From assembly GCA_019400425.1 (NCBI GenBank), contig JAFREE010000001.1, positions 670,830-734,829 on the forward strand: a stretch of DNA of 64,000 nucleotides. The letters run 5' to 3'. The translations under genes were made by a program, and so were the position numbers. This DNA is from Hymenochaete sp. R1. Its lineage: Eukaryota; Basidiomycota; Agaricomycetes; Hymenochaetales; Hymenochaetaceae. The notes under the pieces are model-generated. The model did no database searches, had not been told where the DNA came from, and was given only the letters and a program-made list of their open reading frames with translations. Within the stretch, counting starts at the first letter, position 1; every line of letters begins with the position of its first letter. Positions 11,356 through 23,765 of this stretch are shown here, in pieces.

Positions 11356-12187
11356 TCACGAGAAATACCATAATACAGCGTAGACAGCAACCAAACCGAC
11401 CAATATCTTTGCTTGCGGAGAGATGTTGATAGTCTCCCCCGCTCTAGAAGCAGGAGTCGTTGATGTTGGCGACGCCCCTCCAAGTGCCTGGCCTGCTCCA
11501 GGAAAAGTGCCCGACGGAGTTGATCCGCCAGCATACAGCTTCACGAGCCTTTCCAATTCTCTGTAGAAAAGCAATATGATACGTAAGTGAGATCCGTGTC
11601 TCATGTCCGGACGCATTCAAGACGACACGTACCCTCTGTTCGCCCCTCTTAGTCTCTCTTTCTCAGTGCGGCCCTTGAGGAAAACGAACGTAGGCCTGCA
11701 TCGTATCACGCAAACGTCATCATTAGCTCAACTCAAATGTCGCCGGTGCCCATGCCAGAGAACCAAGGACGAAATGACAAGACGACGACGACGTACATTG
11801 CCTGGACTGCGTATTCCCGCGCCACGTCTGTTGCCACGTCCACGTCGCACTTTACGAAATTGGCGGACTTGCCGTACGCGGAGGCGAGCGACTCGAAGAC
11901 GGGCGCGATCACCTTGCATGGGCCGCACCTTCGTCATCGAATATTTCCGAGGTTAGCTGGGGTTCGAGGAATCAGACGTGTGTGATGAAGCGGGGCTCAC
12001 CATGTTGCGTGGAAGTCGATGACCTGAGAACGGGGCATTAATAATGTCGCCGAGTCAGATTGGGCTTCTCAGCGGACAGATGGTAGGAGTTGTAGACGAC
12101 ATGACATACGGTGAGTTTCTGTGCTGACCCCGATGTCAGAATTTTTTCTAGATCGTTTTGGGATTGGATGTGTGTTACGTTGGTCAT
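11356..12187 (-). CDS. Thioredoxin with a C-terminal tail anchor
   Basis: The gene starts at the ATG 12185-12187 (MTNVTHIQSQNDLEKIL) and is split by several introns. The thioredoxin fold is plain: a strand ending VIDFHATW, the active site W-C-G-P-C-K (with the W codon split by an intron), then PVFESLASAYG, FVKCDVDVATDVAREYAVQAM and a Lys-Gly-Arg strand region. After the fold come ELERLVKLYAGG, a Gly/Ser/Pro linker and a hydrophobic helix ILVGLVAVYAVLWYF at the extreme C-terminus. Cytosolic thioredoxins lack this helix, which looks like a tail-anchor holding the reductase domain on the cytosolic face of an organelle. Both catalytic cysteines are present. The 3' end faces the Swi1-like gene 180 bp away. 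Confidence 0.82.
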
Positions 12188-12534
12188 CGTTGAACGCGGG
12201 TACGAACACAGGATGGGAAGCGGAGTAAGTGAGTAGAGCTTGGCCAGTGAGTGAATGTGTGATCGGCTTCAACAGCGCTTGGGGCTCAGGGTGTACACGT
12301 GATCCGAAATACACCAATTTAGTCTGCTGAGTCATTTACAAACAGGGCCAAGCAAACCCAGGAGTGCAGTGCATCGAGCTTGATTTGTAATTGAAGCTTT
12401 ATCCCGCTTATGATCGTAGTTTACATGTATGATATACAAAGATGCATTCCAAAAGCATTATATCAACCAGACTAGTTTGAAACAAAATGTATGTTTCCTT
12501 AAGGTGGTGCAATACTTGCGTTAACACGCCGCTC
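12188..12534. other. Intergenic region
   Basis: This 0.35 kb stretch lies between the 5' end of the thioredoxin gene and the 3' end of the ABM-domain gene, both on the minus strand. It should hold the thioredoxin promoter. No further feature was seen. Confidence 0.4.
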
Positions 12535-13111
12535 TTAGTTTGACGGGCACTCCTGATAATACTCAAGCACAGGTCCCTACGTAACTTAGTATCAGACTTT
12601 TCTTATTTCAAGGAAAGAAAAATCAAAACGGGACGTACTCCTACGGCTACAGTGGGGATCGCAGCACCCAATGCTTGGAACGCAGCGCCTTCAAAGTGTC
12701 TGAGAATCATAGATTAGTCTCACGTGGAAGGAAGACAGAAGAACGATCATCGTGCTCACTTGGTGACTGCATCTTTGTCGACATACCTAAAGCTAGTTGA
12801 GATTGTTGTTACGAGCAGCGCAATTTAGAGCGTATGCTCACTCTTCGAACACTATGAACTTGTCTTCGTCTTCACGTCCGGGGATCTTAGCGCGCGAGAC
12901 GCGGAAAGTGAGACATCCTGGTTCCTTCTCAGAGTTGGCGAAAGCGTGAATGTCCATGAGGTACCGTTGAAGGTCGTCACCTTTTCCGGGCTTTGGGTAC
13001 AGCTGATAAGATAAATTAATGAAATTTGTTGAAGCAATTGAGTATCATGACCAAGCTCACTGTTGCGAGGAGGATGACCTTACCGGAATAATGGCTGTAT
13101 TCGACGCTCAT
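12535..13111 (-). CDS. Antibiotic-biosynthesis-monooxygenase (ABM/YgiN-like) domain protein
   Basis: Short spliced gene. Exon 1 (from ATG 13109-13111) encodes MSVEYSHYSGKVILLAT. The next exon has LYPKPGKGDDLQRYLMDIHAF and EPGCLTFRVSRAK, the strand-helix-strand pattern of the dimeric ferredoxin-like ABM fold. A further exon has YVDKDAVTKHFEGAAFQ, and the gene ends LEYYQECPSN with TAA at 12535-12537. The phrases around 'ExGC' and 'KxHxxxxxF' are typical for the family. ABM proteins are small cytosolic quinone or heme-related oxygenases or unassigned stress proteins; the substrate cannot be inferred. The length of about 100 residues is normal for a single ABM domain. It is divergent from the CDK11 gene, about 250 bp away. 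Confidence 0.72.
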
Positions 13112-13365
13112 GATGAATTGCTAACTCTGGTCTGTGGTGGTAGAAAGAAAAGAGTCGTTCTGTGGGACCATCATAGCCACAATGCGAGCTCCGTTATATC
13201 AATCGAACGGAAGAATGTATTTAGACGTGGGTGTGTTCACATGTGTGCCAGTTGATTGAGCACAGATCTATCGGCGTCGGAGTAGGTTCAGTTAAACTTA
13301 AATGTGCTGTCGATCCTTATCCAAGAAAGTTGCAACCCTTCTTTCCTTCCTCCCAACAATTCGCT

Positions 13366-14899
13366 ATGTCGAGTCTCCCAGGCCCTTCGACGCCGAGCTC
13401 ACGCAAAAGATCAAAATGGGACACAAAGGAAGAAGATGAAGGGACACATGGAGACGACGCTGTATCTGAGACCAGCACGATAAAGAAAAGACCCAAAGTC
13501 AAGAACGTACGCGTTCCCGAGCGCCAGCAATCTCCCCCACCAATAATACCTGAAAGAACGACGAAAACCTTCAGCAAATATGCTCCTCCTCGAACAGCTC
13601 ACCCCCCTTTATTACCCTCTCGCTCGGTCTACTCGTACGAACGGCTTAACCAGATCGAAGAAGGGACGTACGGCGTCGTATTCCGCGCTCGTGACAAGCA
13701 AACCGGAGAAGTTGTCGCCCTCAAAAAGCTCAAGCTCGACGAAGAGAAATACGGGTTTCCCATCACGTCTTTGCGTGAGATCAACGCTCTCATCATATGC
13801 AAACACGAGAACGTCGTAGGCATCCGTGAAATCGTCGTTGGCGAAACATTGACTCAGTGCGTGCGTCGTTGCTATCTCCCAAACCCCCACAAAAGGGCAT
13901 CACACAGGGCAATGCATTCCTCGCGACGGTACATATCTACGTGAAGAGTTTTCATCGTCATGGACTTTGTCGAACATGATCTCAAGTCGCTGTTGAGCCT
14001 CATGCCTAAACCCTTCCTCCAGTCTGAGATCAAAACGTTACTGCGCCAACTCCTGCGCGCCGTAGCCCATTGCCACCAGAATTGGATATTGCATCGCGAT
14101 TTGAAGACAAGCAACCTGCTCATGAACAACCGCGGAACGATCAAAGTGGCTGACTTTGGACTTGCTCGTCGCTTCGGAGACCCTGTCGGTTTAGGTGGTA
14201 TGACGCAACTTGTAGTCACGCTTTGGTATCGGTGAGTTGGATTCTTCTGAGACTATTGAGGGCAGAGCTGACGATGGATGAGGTCTTCAGAGCACCAGAA
14301 ATCCTTCTCGGTGAAAAGACTTACTCAACCGCCGTTGATATGTGGTCTGTTGGATGCATTTTCGGGGAACTGCTCTTGAAAGAGCCCATCTTCCAAGCCA
14401 AGAACGAAATGGAGCTGATTTCTATGATCTTCAAGTTGCTTGGGGCTCCTACACCGGCGATCTGGCCAGGATATAGCCAATTGCCCCTCGCCAAATCCCT
14501 CAGTCTACCCGTACCTCATCCTCCTCAACTACAGAGGAGATTCCCTTACATGACAGCAGCTGGTATCGACCTTTTATCCCGGATGTTGGCGTATGATCCA
14601 GACGAGCGGATCAGTGCGGTTGAGGCTTTGCAACATCCGTACTTTAGGTACTCATTAGATTCTGCTTTTTTGTTCCCGTCGTTGTCTAACTCACGATGTA
14701 GCGAATCACCTCCTCCGAAACACCCAGACTTGTTTGGTTCGTTTCCGTCAGTGGCCGCAGGCGAAAAGTATGTCCATTCACCCTTCTGCTCGATTTTTGC
14801 GTTAATTTATTATCAAGACCTCGAAAGAAACCGGACAGTCCATCTGCTCCTATCGGTGCTGCTGGTTATCAATTGCTGAGCGAATTGGACATTTCATAA
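13366..14899 (+). CDS. CDK11-type (PITSLRE) cyclin-dependent protein kinase
   Basis: The ATG at 13366 opens a basic, disordered leader of about 80 residues. The kinase domain follows with the glycine loop [20 protein letters not shown] (catalytic Lys), the diagnostic helix [12 protein letters not shown], a hydrophobic strand then MDFVEHDL, the catalytic loop [21 protein letters not shown] and [11 protein letters not shown]. Introns interrupt it near 13858-13957, 14230-14290, 14647-14702 and 14768-14817. The last exon gives a Lys/Pro tail ending at TAA 14897-14899. The PITSLRE helix places it with CDK11, which pairs with cyclin L to regulate transcription-coupled splicing in the nucleus. All catalytic residues are present. 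It is convergent with the Rap1 gene. Confidence 0.93.
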
Positions 14900-14992
14900 C
14901 TTGCTTTCCTCCCATTTACTACAGGTTTGCTATGTATTATACAGATGTAGTGTAATTCCAGCTATCGTATTGCTTTTGCTTTTGCCTTTCCT

Positions 14993-16772
14993 TCACGGTA
15001 TCGTATCGATATAAGCCCGAATCCTCTCAAAACGTTGCCTTGTCATCAACAAATCGCCGCACTGAGCGTAATAAGTCCGAATTTCATCAGTGACAAACTG
15101 CAGGTCGGTAGCGATTTGCTTGATTTCGTCTTCAATGCGGTTCCATGAATCATGACGGCGCAAATCCGGGGTAGTGTCTGACTGAGAGGTAAATGAAGAG
15201 TTGGGCTCGGTCGACGTCGAGGAAAGTGCGAATGAACCACAACCGGGGTGTTGGTTGATCCTCGAACGCTTTTTAGCCTTCGACGACGTGGAAGCAACGT
15301 CACTCTCCCTCGCCCGTTTCTGCCTTGCCCAAAGAGGCGGTGGCTCAGTGCCTTCCCTGATTGCCCATTCACTATCATGTTCCTGGGAGTCTAACGTACC
15401 CGACGAAGCACCTTGCGATTGTGATTGTGATTGCGACTGTGATTGCGACTGCGACTGCGATGCGTCAAAGCCTTCGTCTCCTTCTGTTACAGACCCCTGA
15501 CTGAATACTACCTTCTTTGACTGAGAGCCTTGGGAATTGTTATCGAGCTTGAAACGTCCCGACGCAGTTCCCTCAGACGCAAGGGCTCCCTTCGATATTT
15601 CTGTGTCGACGATGAGAGCTATGTGGCGGTCAAGACGGTCCTTATTTTTCTTGTATCGTTCACGCCACGACTGCCAAGTGTGTCGTTCGGCCCATTTAAA
15701 CTCTGGCAAATGCGACTAAAAGTATTATTCGATAAACGGACCTTCCAGGTCATTCCGGCAGATGCGCTTACCTTCCTTTCAAGCTCTTGGTATACCTTGT
15801 TCCCCGTGCGTCCGCCGGATTCCCTGAAAGGAAGTGTGTGCGCAAGATATCTGCAAATATTTGCCTCGTCATCATTCGTAAAGGCAGTGCGCCTTTACTC
15901 ACGACGATAATAAGTAACTTGTCAAATAACCGGGACGAAAGGTTCAACTTATACTCACTCGTCACCCGTTCTTCTACCGCCTGCATTTTTGATAGGATTC
16001 GGCGAATGAAAAAAATAACCTTGCTCTATACAGGTATACACCCAGTCGAAATGTTCAACAAATCTATCGTCGCTCCCTTGCAGATCCTTCCTCATCTTCT
16101 TGAAGGTCTCGGTATCTTGGCTGGCAATGATAGTCTCAGCATCGTCAAAGACTGCTGCAATCTCGCCTCCGTGGAGCTAATTAGGTCAGAAACCACATTA
16201 GAGCTTTGCAATCTGGACAGCGAATCAACGGACCACTCACTGCAATAGCTGCAGAAAGCTCATCTCTCGTGGCTAGATTTGCAATACTTGAGTGGATGTG
16301 CATTCTCATTTTGATTCCTTCGACCACGAAGACCTGAGCGAGGAGTTTACCACGTTCTTTGCATTTTTTGACCCATCCCGTTGTTACGAAGTACCGTTGT
16401 GGGTTATCTATGCTTGTCCATCTCTTTATGAGACGCTGGGCCTCGTCCGTGTCTTCAAATAGGACGACATAGCCTCTCTGGGGTATCTTGTCAACCAATA
16501 CACCGCCTTCTTCCTACAATCGTGCAATAAAGATTCAACGACTACGTCCCAATAAAATGGATGGATTTGACGGACCCTAATTAGTTGCTCGACGGTTTCT
16601 CGTTCTTCACTGGACGCTCCTTTTTTTTGAACGAAAAATTTGATGGGTGGGTTATCGTTGAAGAAGATCTTGAAAAATTTCGAGCGTCAGACATTGACCA
16701 TGCAGAGATGGACACGAGCGGAAGGCCCGTGCTGGGGTTCGGAGATGCGATTGCTGCGATACCACTTACCAT
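14993..16772 (-). CDS. RAP1: Telomere-binding protein Rap1 (BRCT plus Myb-like)
   Basis: Spliced gene on the minus strand. The N-terminal part reads IFFNDNPPIKFFV then EEGGVLVDKIPQRGYVVLF and FVTTGWVKKC, a BRCT domain of the Rap1 type. The middle has an FTNDDEANICRYLA helix, TGNKVYQELERK, and, after an intron near 15715-15770, FKWAERHTWQSWRERYKKN. That last pattern (HTWQSWRxRY) is the signature of the Rap1 Myb domain. The C-terminal part is polar and contains a run of Ser-Gln dipeptides (15413-15461) and ends IRAYIDTIP with a stop at 14993-14995. Rap1 binds shelterin partners or telomeric DNA and controls telomere length and silencing. The first coding exon is not resolved: the frame stops shortly upstream of 16690, so the true ATG must come from a short exon near 16690-16780. 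A C-terminal RCT domain was not recognised. Confidence 0.8.
15413..15461 (-). repeat. Imperfect hexamer tandem repeat encoding Ser-Gln
   Basis: About eight copies of a six-base unit of the form TTGYGA/CTGYGA lie in frame within the Rap1 gene, encoding a (SQ)n run. The third positions vary between copies, which suggests selection on the peptide as well as slippage. Confidence 0.8.
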
Positions 16773-17016
16773 TTCGATGACTTCTGTGGTTAGACTTCTC
16801 CAATGTTAGGGTCAACATAAACCCAGTCTGTGGTTCCAACTCCGACTCAGACACGCGTGGGAACAAATGAATCATTATGTGATCATTAATATGGAAGGGC
16901 AGTGGTTCACGACCGCTGACGACATTAAAATTAATTGATCTATTACAGAAAAAGAACTACGACTGTGCAATAGATGATAATATATGGATGTTGAATCCAA
17001 TGTCCTGAGCAAAACG

Positions 17017-18880
17017 CTACTCCAAAACTTTCCCCGGGTTCATGATTCCTCTTGAGTCAAATAGATCCTTTAACTTCTTCATCCATTGCCTACTTACTTC
17101 ATCCTTCGAGTATTTTAGCGCGTGAGTCTTCATCGATCCAATACCATGCTCGGCAGAGATGGATCCATTGTATTTAGCTTTTGGGGTATGAGCGCCGCTT
17201 CTGTGTACCGAAGGGAAAATAAGAACTCACCGACAAGCTCATACACGAATGGCTCTAGCGCGTCTTGTATCTCATCTGTATACTTGTCCGCTATCACGTT
17301 CAAGTGCAAGTTGCCTGGAAGGATGTTTGAGCTAGACAGTGAAGTTCTACATAAGAGAAAGACGCACCGTCTCCAACATGGCCATAACCGACGACATGCC
17401 GAACAGCTCCTTCTCTAAGTAAGCCTTTTCCATGCAAATGTTCCTTCGTGTTATCTACGACTTCCTTGAAGGCCGTTAATGGAATGGAGATGTCGTATTT
17501 ATAAGTTTTCCCTTCTTTCGACACAGCTTCTGGGATACCTTCCCTGAGAGCCCAAAGTGACGCGAATTGTGCAGGTGATTGCGAAAGAACTCCGGAACTG
17601 ACAAGTTCGCTCTCCATCAACGTCTCGAGTAGCTCCGTCAATTTCTAATAGGTCAATACAAGTTCAATGCCCGAGGTTGAATTGGAGAAACTAGGCGCAA
17701 TACTCACCTCTTCGTCGTGTTCCCGCTTACCACCGCTCGTCTCGATTAACACGAAACATTCTGCATCTCTAATCTCGTCCTCTTCTAGAGCTTTGCCTTG
17801 TCCATGCTTCACGGCTAGGTCATACGCATTTCTGTCAATGAACTCGAAAGCAGACAGTATTTCCGATAAGTGTCCCTTTGTCTTCGTATATAGAGGGAGA
17901 ACATTGCTGAAGGTAGGTACAGCGAGGACGACATTACTCGTAGCTCTAGGTGCTGGCGCTGTCAGGATAGACACGGCAGTAATGATACCAAGAGTGCCTT
18001 CCGCGCCGATAAATAATTGTTTAAGATCGTAGCCTAATCAAATATTTAGTCTGTTGCGAGTATTGATTACTTCTAGAACAAATTTACCTGTGTTGTCCTT
18101 GCGAAGTTGGGATAGCTGGTTTAATATTGTTCCGTCTGGTAGAACAACCTCAAGACCCAGCACTGATCCGTGTAAAGACCCGTAACGGAGAAGGCGGAGG
18201 CCACCAGCATTCGTCGCTACATTCCCACCGATCTGGCAACTGACGAGAGAAAACGGTGTCAACTCCAGCCGCAAGACTGTAGACTTCAGGCACCTTGCCT
18301 TCCTTTGGCTCCTAAGTCAAGAGGCATAATATGATTATGCGGGGCGATATACTCCGACAAGGTTTCGAGGATACATCCAGCGTCGCAGACCAGGATACCT
18401 GTGTCGAGTATCAATACTCGTTGTTCGAATAGGCAACGAATCATTTGACGCACCTGTTACAGGATCGAAGGATCTTACTTTGTTCATATTCCCGAGATTG
18501 ATGACTAATTCATCCTGCAGTGGAACACTCCCTCCTACCAATCCTGTGTTCCCTCCCTGTGGAACAACTCCGATGCGTTTTTCCCAACACCATTTCAAGA
18601 CCTCGCTGACTTCTTGAGTGGACTTGGGCTTTATTACGGTGGACGCCTTCCCTTTATACTTTCCCATCCAGTCCTCATTGTATATCGAGAGTTCCGAAGC
18701 AGGTAAGGAGGATGGAGGTAGGGTTGACAAAATAGAAGAGCCGGGAAGAACTTGAGAAAGGTGCTTCAGATCTGCTTCAGTGACGGAATTGAGACTTTTA
18801 AGAGTGCTGGTGGACGAGAGGCATCGGCGCGGAACACACGAAGATCGTACATGGCGGGCAGCAACTCGTACAGACAGCAT
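17017..18880 (-). CDS. DLD2: Mitochondrial D-2-hydroxyglutarate / D-lactate dehydrogenase (FAD-linked)
   Basis: The ATG at 18878-18880 opens an Arg/Ser-rich presequence ([20 protein letters not shown]) typical of mitochondrial import. The FAD-binding-4 fold follows with [16 protein letters not shown] and, after an intron, [21 protein letters not shown] and [10 protein letters not shown]. The substrate/C-terminal domain contains [26 protein letters not shown] (catalytic His region) and [13 protein letters not shown]. The end is [10 protein letters not shown] with a TAG at 17017-17019. Six or more short introns are needed. This set is diagnostic of the D2HGDH/DLD2 family, which oxidises D-2-hydroxyglutarate or D-lactate in the matrix and passes electrons to the chain. 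No broken motif was seen. Confidence 0.92.
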
Positions 18881-19061
18881 GACAATCGAGAATGAAGTTG
18901 GTCCGCTACAGGTCACCCACACCTCTGGGTGCGTGCGTTACGGGACTTAGCGGAAGGCCTTAGCAAAGCAGAAATGAATTGTAGCAGAAAAACGGACTTC
19001 AGATGAAATTCAAAAATCTGAATTTATTTCGAGAAAGAATGTCTAATGCACGTGACTTTTC
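18881..19061. promoter_or_regulatory. Short bidirectional promoter region
   Basis: Only 181 bp separates the ATG of the dehydrogenase gene from the most upstream ATG of the Pom152 gene on the other strand, so both promoters share this interval. No specific site was identified. Confidence 0.4.
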
Positions 19062-22000
19062 ATGACGATTCCGGCGCGTCCGTGTCACCTGCGCGAAGTC
19101 GCGTCCCCGGGCCAAAGGCTCTTCATGGCCACCACCACCTCTGGTGTCAGGACACCAAATAAGCTCGCTTCAGCAGCCAAAACTCCAGAGGACTCAGCAA
19201 ACGATCCTCTGATATCTCAATCCATCATCGATGTGCCTTCGCAGCGGTTGTATATCATAAGTATCGGCCTACTGTGTCAAGTAAGTTGGTTTGCTACAAG
19301 TGACCTCTGATATTAATTTCGTGTTATTCTAGGCTATAAAAATCTTCGACTGGCTACATAGCCTTGTATATGAACCAGTGACAAACTTAACTTTCAAATG
19401 GCTTTTTGTTGACATATCATTTTGCATTTTCCTGAAACGTCTTCGGATACCTAGGCTGAACTATGGCGCAGCTGCGGTCCTTCTTCAAATTCTGACGCTC
19501 TGTCTCATTGACGGGGTGTTGTTTGGATCTGTTCAGGTGCATGGTCTTCCCTTTCTCCCTTTGCAACAGTATTGACCGCTTTGAATCAGATCGGTGTGAA
19601 TTCCTATTCCCTCTCTTCGTCGGCACGCGAATACTGCAAGTCCCGTTTATTTTTCTTCTCTGGGCTCGCTATAGACCAATATATAAACAGATAGGAAAGA
19701 GTTATCTACGACTGGTCGTATGATCAGCCTCCGCGACTTGTTCTCGAATGACGATCATTTAAAGGGAGAACATACGGTGCGAATGTCGCCTATCAGGTTA
19801 GGCTCCGCCTCATATTCTGAAAACAGCGGACATGAACTCACTTTATCAATAGTACCGCAAAGCTTAACCCAGGCTCTCAACCATATTGTCTTAGCCCCGC
19901 GTCAAACGTTGTGCTTATCCCGGTTCTCCTCAATAACACAAAACCGTCTCATATACGTTATTCCCTAGCCCGCCCCGGCTCGGAGAAAGTGGAGTACATT
20001 GATCTCAATTCTCGGGAACTACGCTCCATCGAGCAGCATCGTTTAGAGGCACTTCAACTCTCACGTAAATCTACCGATATAGAGAATAATGACGCGGACT
20101 GGGACGCGGATGATGAGGATGGTCCGACGAAACAAAAGCTACTTTCTGGCCCTGGTAGTGATCTCAGTGCAACTCAATCCATAACTTACCTCAAAGTGAC
20201 AAGGCCCGGGACTGTTAAATTGGAACGAGTTTTGGACTCGACAACAGGCAACATGGCGCGGGTCTTCCGTGGTGAGGTTCCTATCGTCCCATGCCCACAT
20301 GCCGAATTTCTTCCGGATAGTATTTCAAAAGGTGACGCATTACGTTGCCAAGGCTCTCAGGAGGAGCTTTCAGTCAAAGTTTTTGGGGTGCCGCCTCTGA
20401 GTCTGAGATGGCATCGTGAAGTTGACGGTCGACGAGAGGATTTCCTCATTGACAAAATTGAAGGAGAGTCCAATGTATGTCGGTTACTTCTCGTATTCAA
20501 GCACCCGAACTCACAGACATGTTTGTATAGGGTCGCTCCCTTGCCCGCGACTTGCGCGTGCCCCTCGATATGGCTTTGAATGCCCCGGGAACTCACAATT
20601 ATGTACTTGACTCTTTGTCTGATGGATTAGGGAACATACAAAGCTTAGTGCAGCCCAATCCCACTAAAAACGGAGCCAAAAACGGACATGAACGATCCGT
20701 ACGATCTTATTCGCGGTCCGCTAAAGTGTTGAAGCGAGTGGCGATGTCTTTCAGAGATTGTGCTCCAGGCCGTCCTACCAGTCTGCTCATGGAATCGGAA
20801 TCCACATTAAACGTAGGCGCCCGGGAGTTCGACTCCGCTGACGGACCTTGGGAAGTCAAGGTTCAATTCCAGCCTGGTCAAGATATCGCAGGCTCTAAGA
20901 AAGGACCCAAACCGTGGGTCAAGTCTTTCACTACCACTGGAAGCAAAAACCAGCTCGCTATTCCGGTTAATTCTCCCGGGGAGTACAAGCTTTTGGATGT
21001 CAAGGGACAATACTGCTCTGGAGATATTCTGAGCCCGGATTCTTGTCCTGTCATCCGGCAGCCGCATCCGAGTGCGAAAATTGAATGGGAGCCTATTCAT
21101 GAATGGTAGGTCAAAGATATGGCAGAAGTTGCGCAAGGTTCTAACCTTCTCCTAGTTCAGGTGATGCGGGAGTCACAGCGTATCTCTCGCTGTCAGGCAG
21201 ACCCCCTTTCACCGTAGTGTACGAGCAGAAACGGAACAAGGAACAATCTCGAGAAATGTCCCGGACGTTCCATGGCTCACGAGGCGAAATTACACTGCGA
21301 CCGGAAAGCAGTGGAAACTATACATACACTTTTTCTTCGATCAGTGACGCGAACTATCAACGTATCAAGCTCCCTGGACCTCTCATCAATCAGGTTGTGC
21401 ATCCTTTAGCATCTGCTTTCTTTTCTGGTAGTGGGAAAAAATCTATCAATAGCTGCTCCGGGGACAATGTCGATGTCGATGTCGATTTGAGGGTATGACC
21501 TTTCCTGTGGCTTTGTATTTCTCATTGCTCATCAGTGAATCCTAGGGTGATGGACCATGGGACCTTGAAGTGCAAGTCGTTGGAACAACAGACTCAGAAA
21601 CCTTAGTTTTGAAAGGCCTTAAGAGGCAACGTGAGCGTGTGCGAGTTCCAATTCCCGGGTCTGTCAATCGCGGAGGAGGCACCTTCCAAGTTGATCTGGT
21701 CAGCGTCAAAGATTCGTATGGGTGCAAGAAGAGCCTCGCGGTTCCAGGCATGTCCGTGAACGTGCGTCGGGTAAAGGTAAGAGAATTGATGATATTCGTT
21801 TTTCATATGGACAAAATTTTTATAAACCCCACGTAGCCTCATGCTCGATTTTACACCAAGGATGGTAAACGAGAAATCACCGCCCTTGAAGGCCAAGAAG
21901 TGCAATTGCCTTTGCGTCTCGATGGTGAAGGAGTAAGTCCAAAGAACAAATAAATATATGAACCTTCTCTGACACTCGCCCAGCCTTGGATGGTGAAATA

Positions 22001-23594
22001 TAGCCTCTCTGAGCCATCTAGTCCGGTTCAGTCCACTGTAATGAACTCTCCGAACGACGTACTCAAAGTGCGAAAGAGTGGAATCTATCGCCTATTGGAG
22101 GTATGTTAATGAACTATAAACTAAGAGACAGGGGACTGACGACAATTCAGGTTTCGGACTCCCAGTGCCCTGGGTCTTTGATCGAAAACGAGGCGGAATT
22201 TAAGGTTGATTGGATCAATAGGCCTATGGTCAGCCTGTCCTCGGAAGCAGACGTCACCTACTATAAACACAACGGATCATTCGTTCGTGCTCCCGTTTGT
22301 GAAGGTGACTTCGATACCGTCGATTTAGATCTCAAAGGTACGTTTCATAAGTGTGTCGTGCAATCACAGCGCTGCTGACCGTGGATACCCTTAGGCAAAG
22401 CACCGTTCCAGATTTCGTACAATATCGCCCGATCCAAAGAAACAGGCGGGACTAGAATATTAGAACAGCCGACTATCAGCAGTATTCAGCCGAAGGCGAG
22501 GATTCAATTGCTGACCGGCCAATCAGGAAGGATGTTCTACGAAGTGAAGCAAGTCGGCGACGGCAATTATCCCCTTGACCGCAATAGAGACCACGTCATC
22601 CCTCGCCATGAACGTCTGTTATTCGAACAGGAAGTCATCAAAAGACCGATGGCATACTTCAAAAAATCTGCGCGTCTGACGCATTGTCTCCGCGACTCTT
22701 TCGTCCCGACCGATCCGTATTCCGTCGACGATGTCATCATGCTTGAAGGCAAAGCACCTTTCCGTATCGATCTTTCAGTGAAAAATCTCGCCGCGAGTGA
22801 AGTACACAAACAAACGGTAGAAACATGGGACTCAAATTGGAAGCTCAATTTGCCTAACTACGTATTTTCTTCCATCGGGCCGCATCTGGTCACCATCGAA
22901 TCGGTCAGAGATGCGTCTTCGTGTGCACAGGCTCAACCCGATCCCCTTCGGCAATCGATCTGGGTCGACGTCGCAGAGAGCGCCGCCATTGTACCTTTCG
23001 ACAGACGCGAGCACTTCTGTATTGGCGATATCACGCAATTCCAGCTTGAAGGTATTCCTCCGTGGACCATCGGATACAAATCCAACAACAAGCAGCACGA
23101 GCAGGTCGCAAAACAATCGCCTTTCGCGCTTGTTCAGCAGCATCCTGGGCCATTCACAGTCACATCGATTTCACATCAGCAGCAACAATGCAAGACGACA
23201 GTGGACAACATCAAATTCGATGTGCACGCACTACCCTCCGCGCAGGTTGCAGAGGGTCGTGATTACTTTGAAGATATTCACGAGGGAAGCCAGGCGCAGA
23301 TTGTTTTTACGCTTGTTGGAGAACCGCCCTTCACTTTCACATACCAACGTTCTGAGGCACCAACTCGGAAAGGAGCGAAACCAGGCAAGGTATTGGAAAC
23401 TCATACCGTCTCGGGTGTGATGAGTCGCGAGTATTCTATTTATTCAGCACTTGAAGGTATGTTTTTGCTGTTCATTGCGCAAGACTCTGACTGATAAATG
23501 ATTTCCCGCAGGGACCTGGACCGTGACCTTCATCTCTGACAAGTTCTGCCGATACCCCCCTGCACATCCTGACGGCCTATCGGATAAGTCATGA
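19062..23594 (+). CDS. POM152: Nuclear pore membrane glycoprotein Pom152
   Basis: Large gene with about ten short introns. The N-terminal part has three hydrophobic spans: LYIISIGLLCQ plus its continuation, WLFVDISFCIFL, and AVLLQILTLCLIDGVLFGS. It then has the pore-membrane-protein segment HTVRMSPI and VVLIPVLLNNTKPSHIRYSL. The remainder is a series of immunoglobulin-like lumenal repeats, each with a phrase such as FGVPPLSLRWHRE, GRPPFTVVYEQ, KAPFRIDLSV, GIPPWTIGYKS or GEPPFTFTYQRS. This is the architecture of Pom152, which anchors the nuclear pore by a lumenal ring. The end is an exon giving GTWTVTFISDKFC and TGA at 23592-23594. Starts at 19062 and at a later Met (MATTTSGV) are both possible. 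Confidence 0.9.
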
Positions 23595-23765
23595 TAAAAC
23601 ACAATGAAAACTGTCTTGATTTTCGATTTTGGTGCTTTTACAATACTGGCGCTAGGCCAATCTTCCGTCAACGAACCGTAATGTCCCACGTTGCACGTCC
23701 GGCATGTCTGATATGCACTATGTACCCTAAATCCTTGCTGTCCGCAATGCACTTCCGTTCTAGCT

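Noticed and set aside
15413..15461. Short direct repeats that might suggest a CRISPR-like array
   Set aside because: Six-base units without spacers, in frame in a eukaryotic gene.
20860..20870. GGTTCAATTCC, which fits a tRNA B-box
   Set aside because: It lies inside a conserved Pom152 exon, and no A-box or cloverleaf can be drawn around it.
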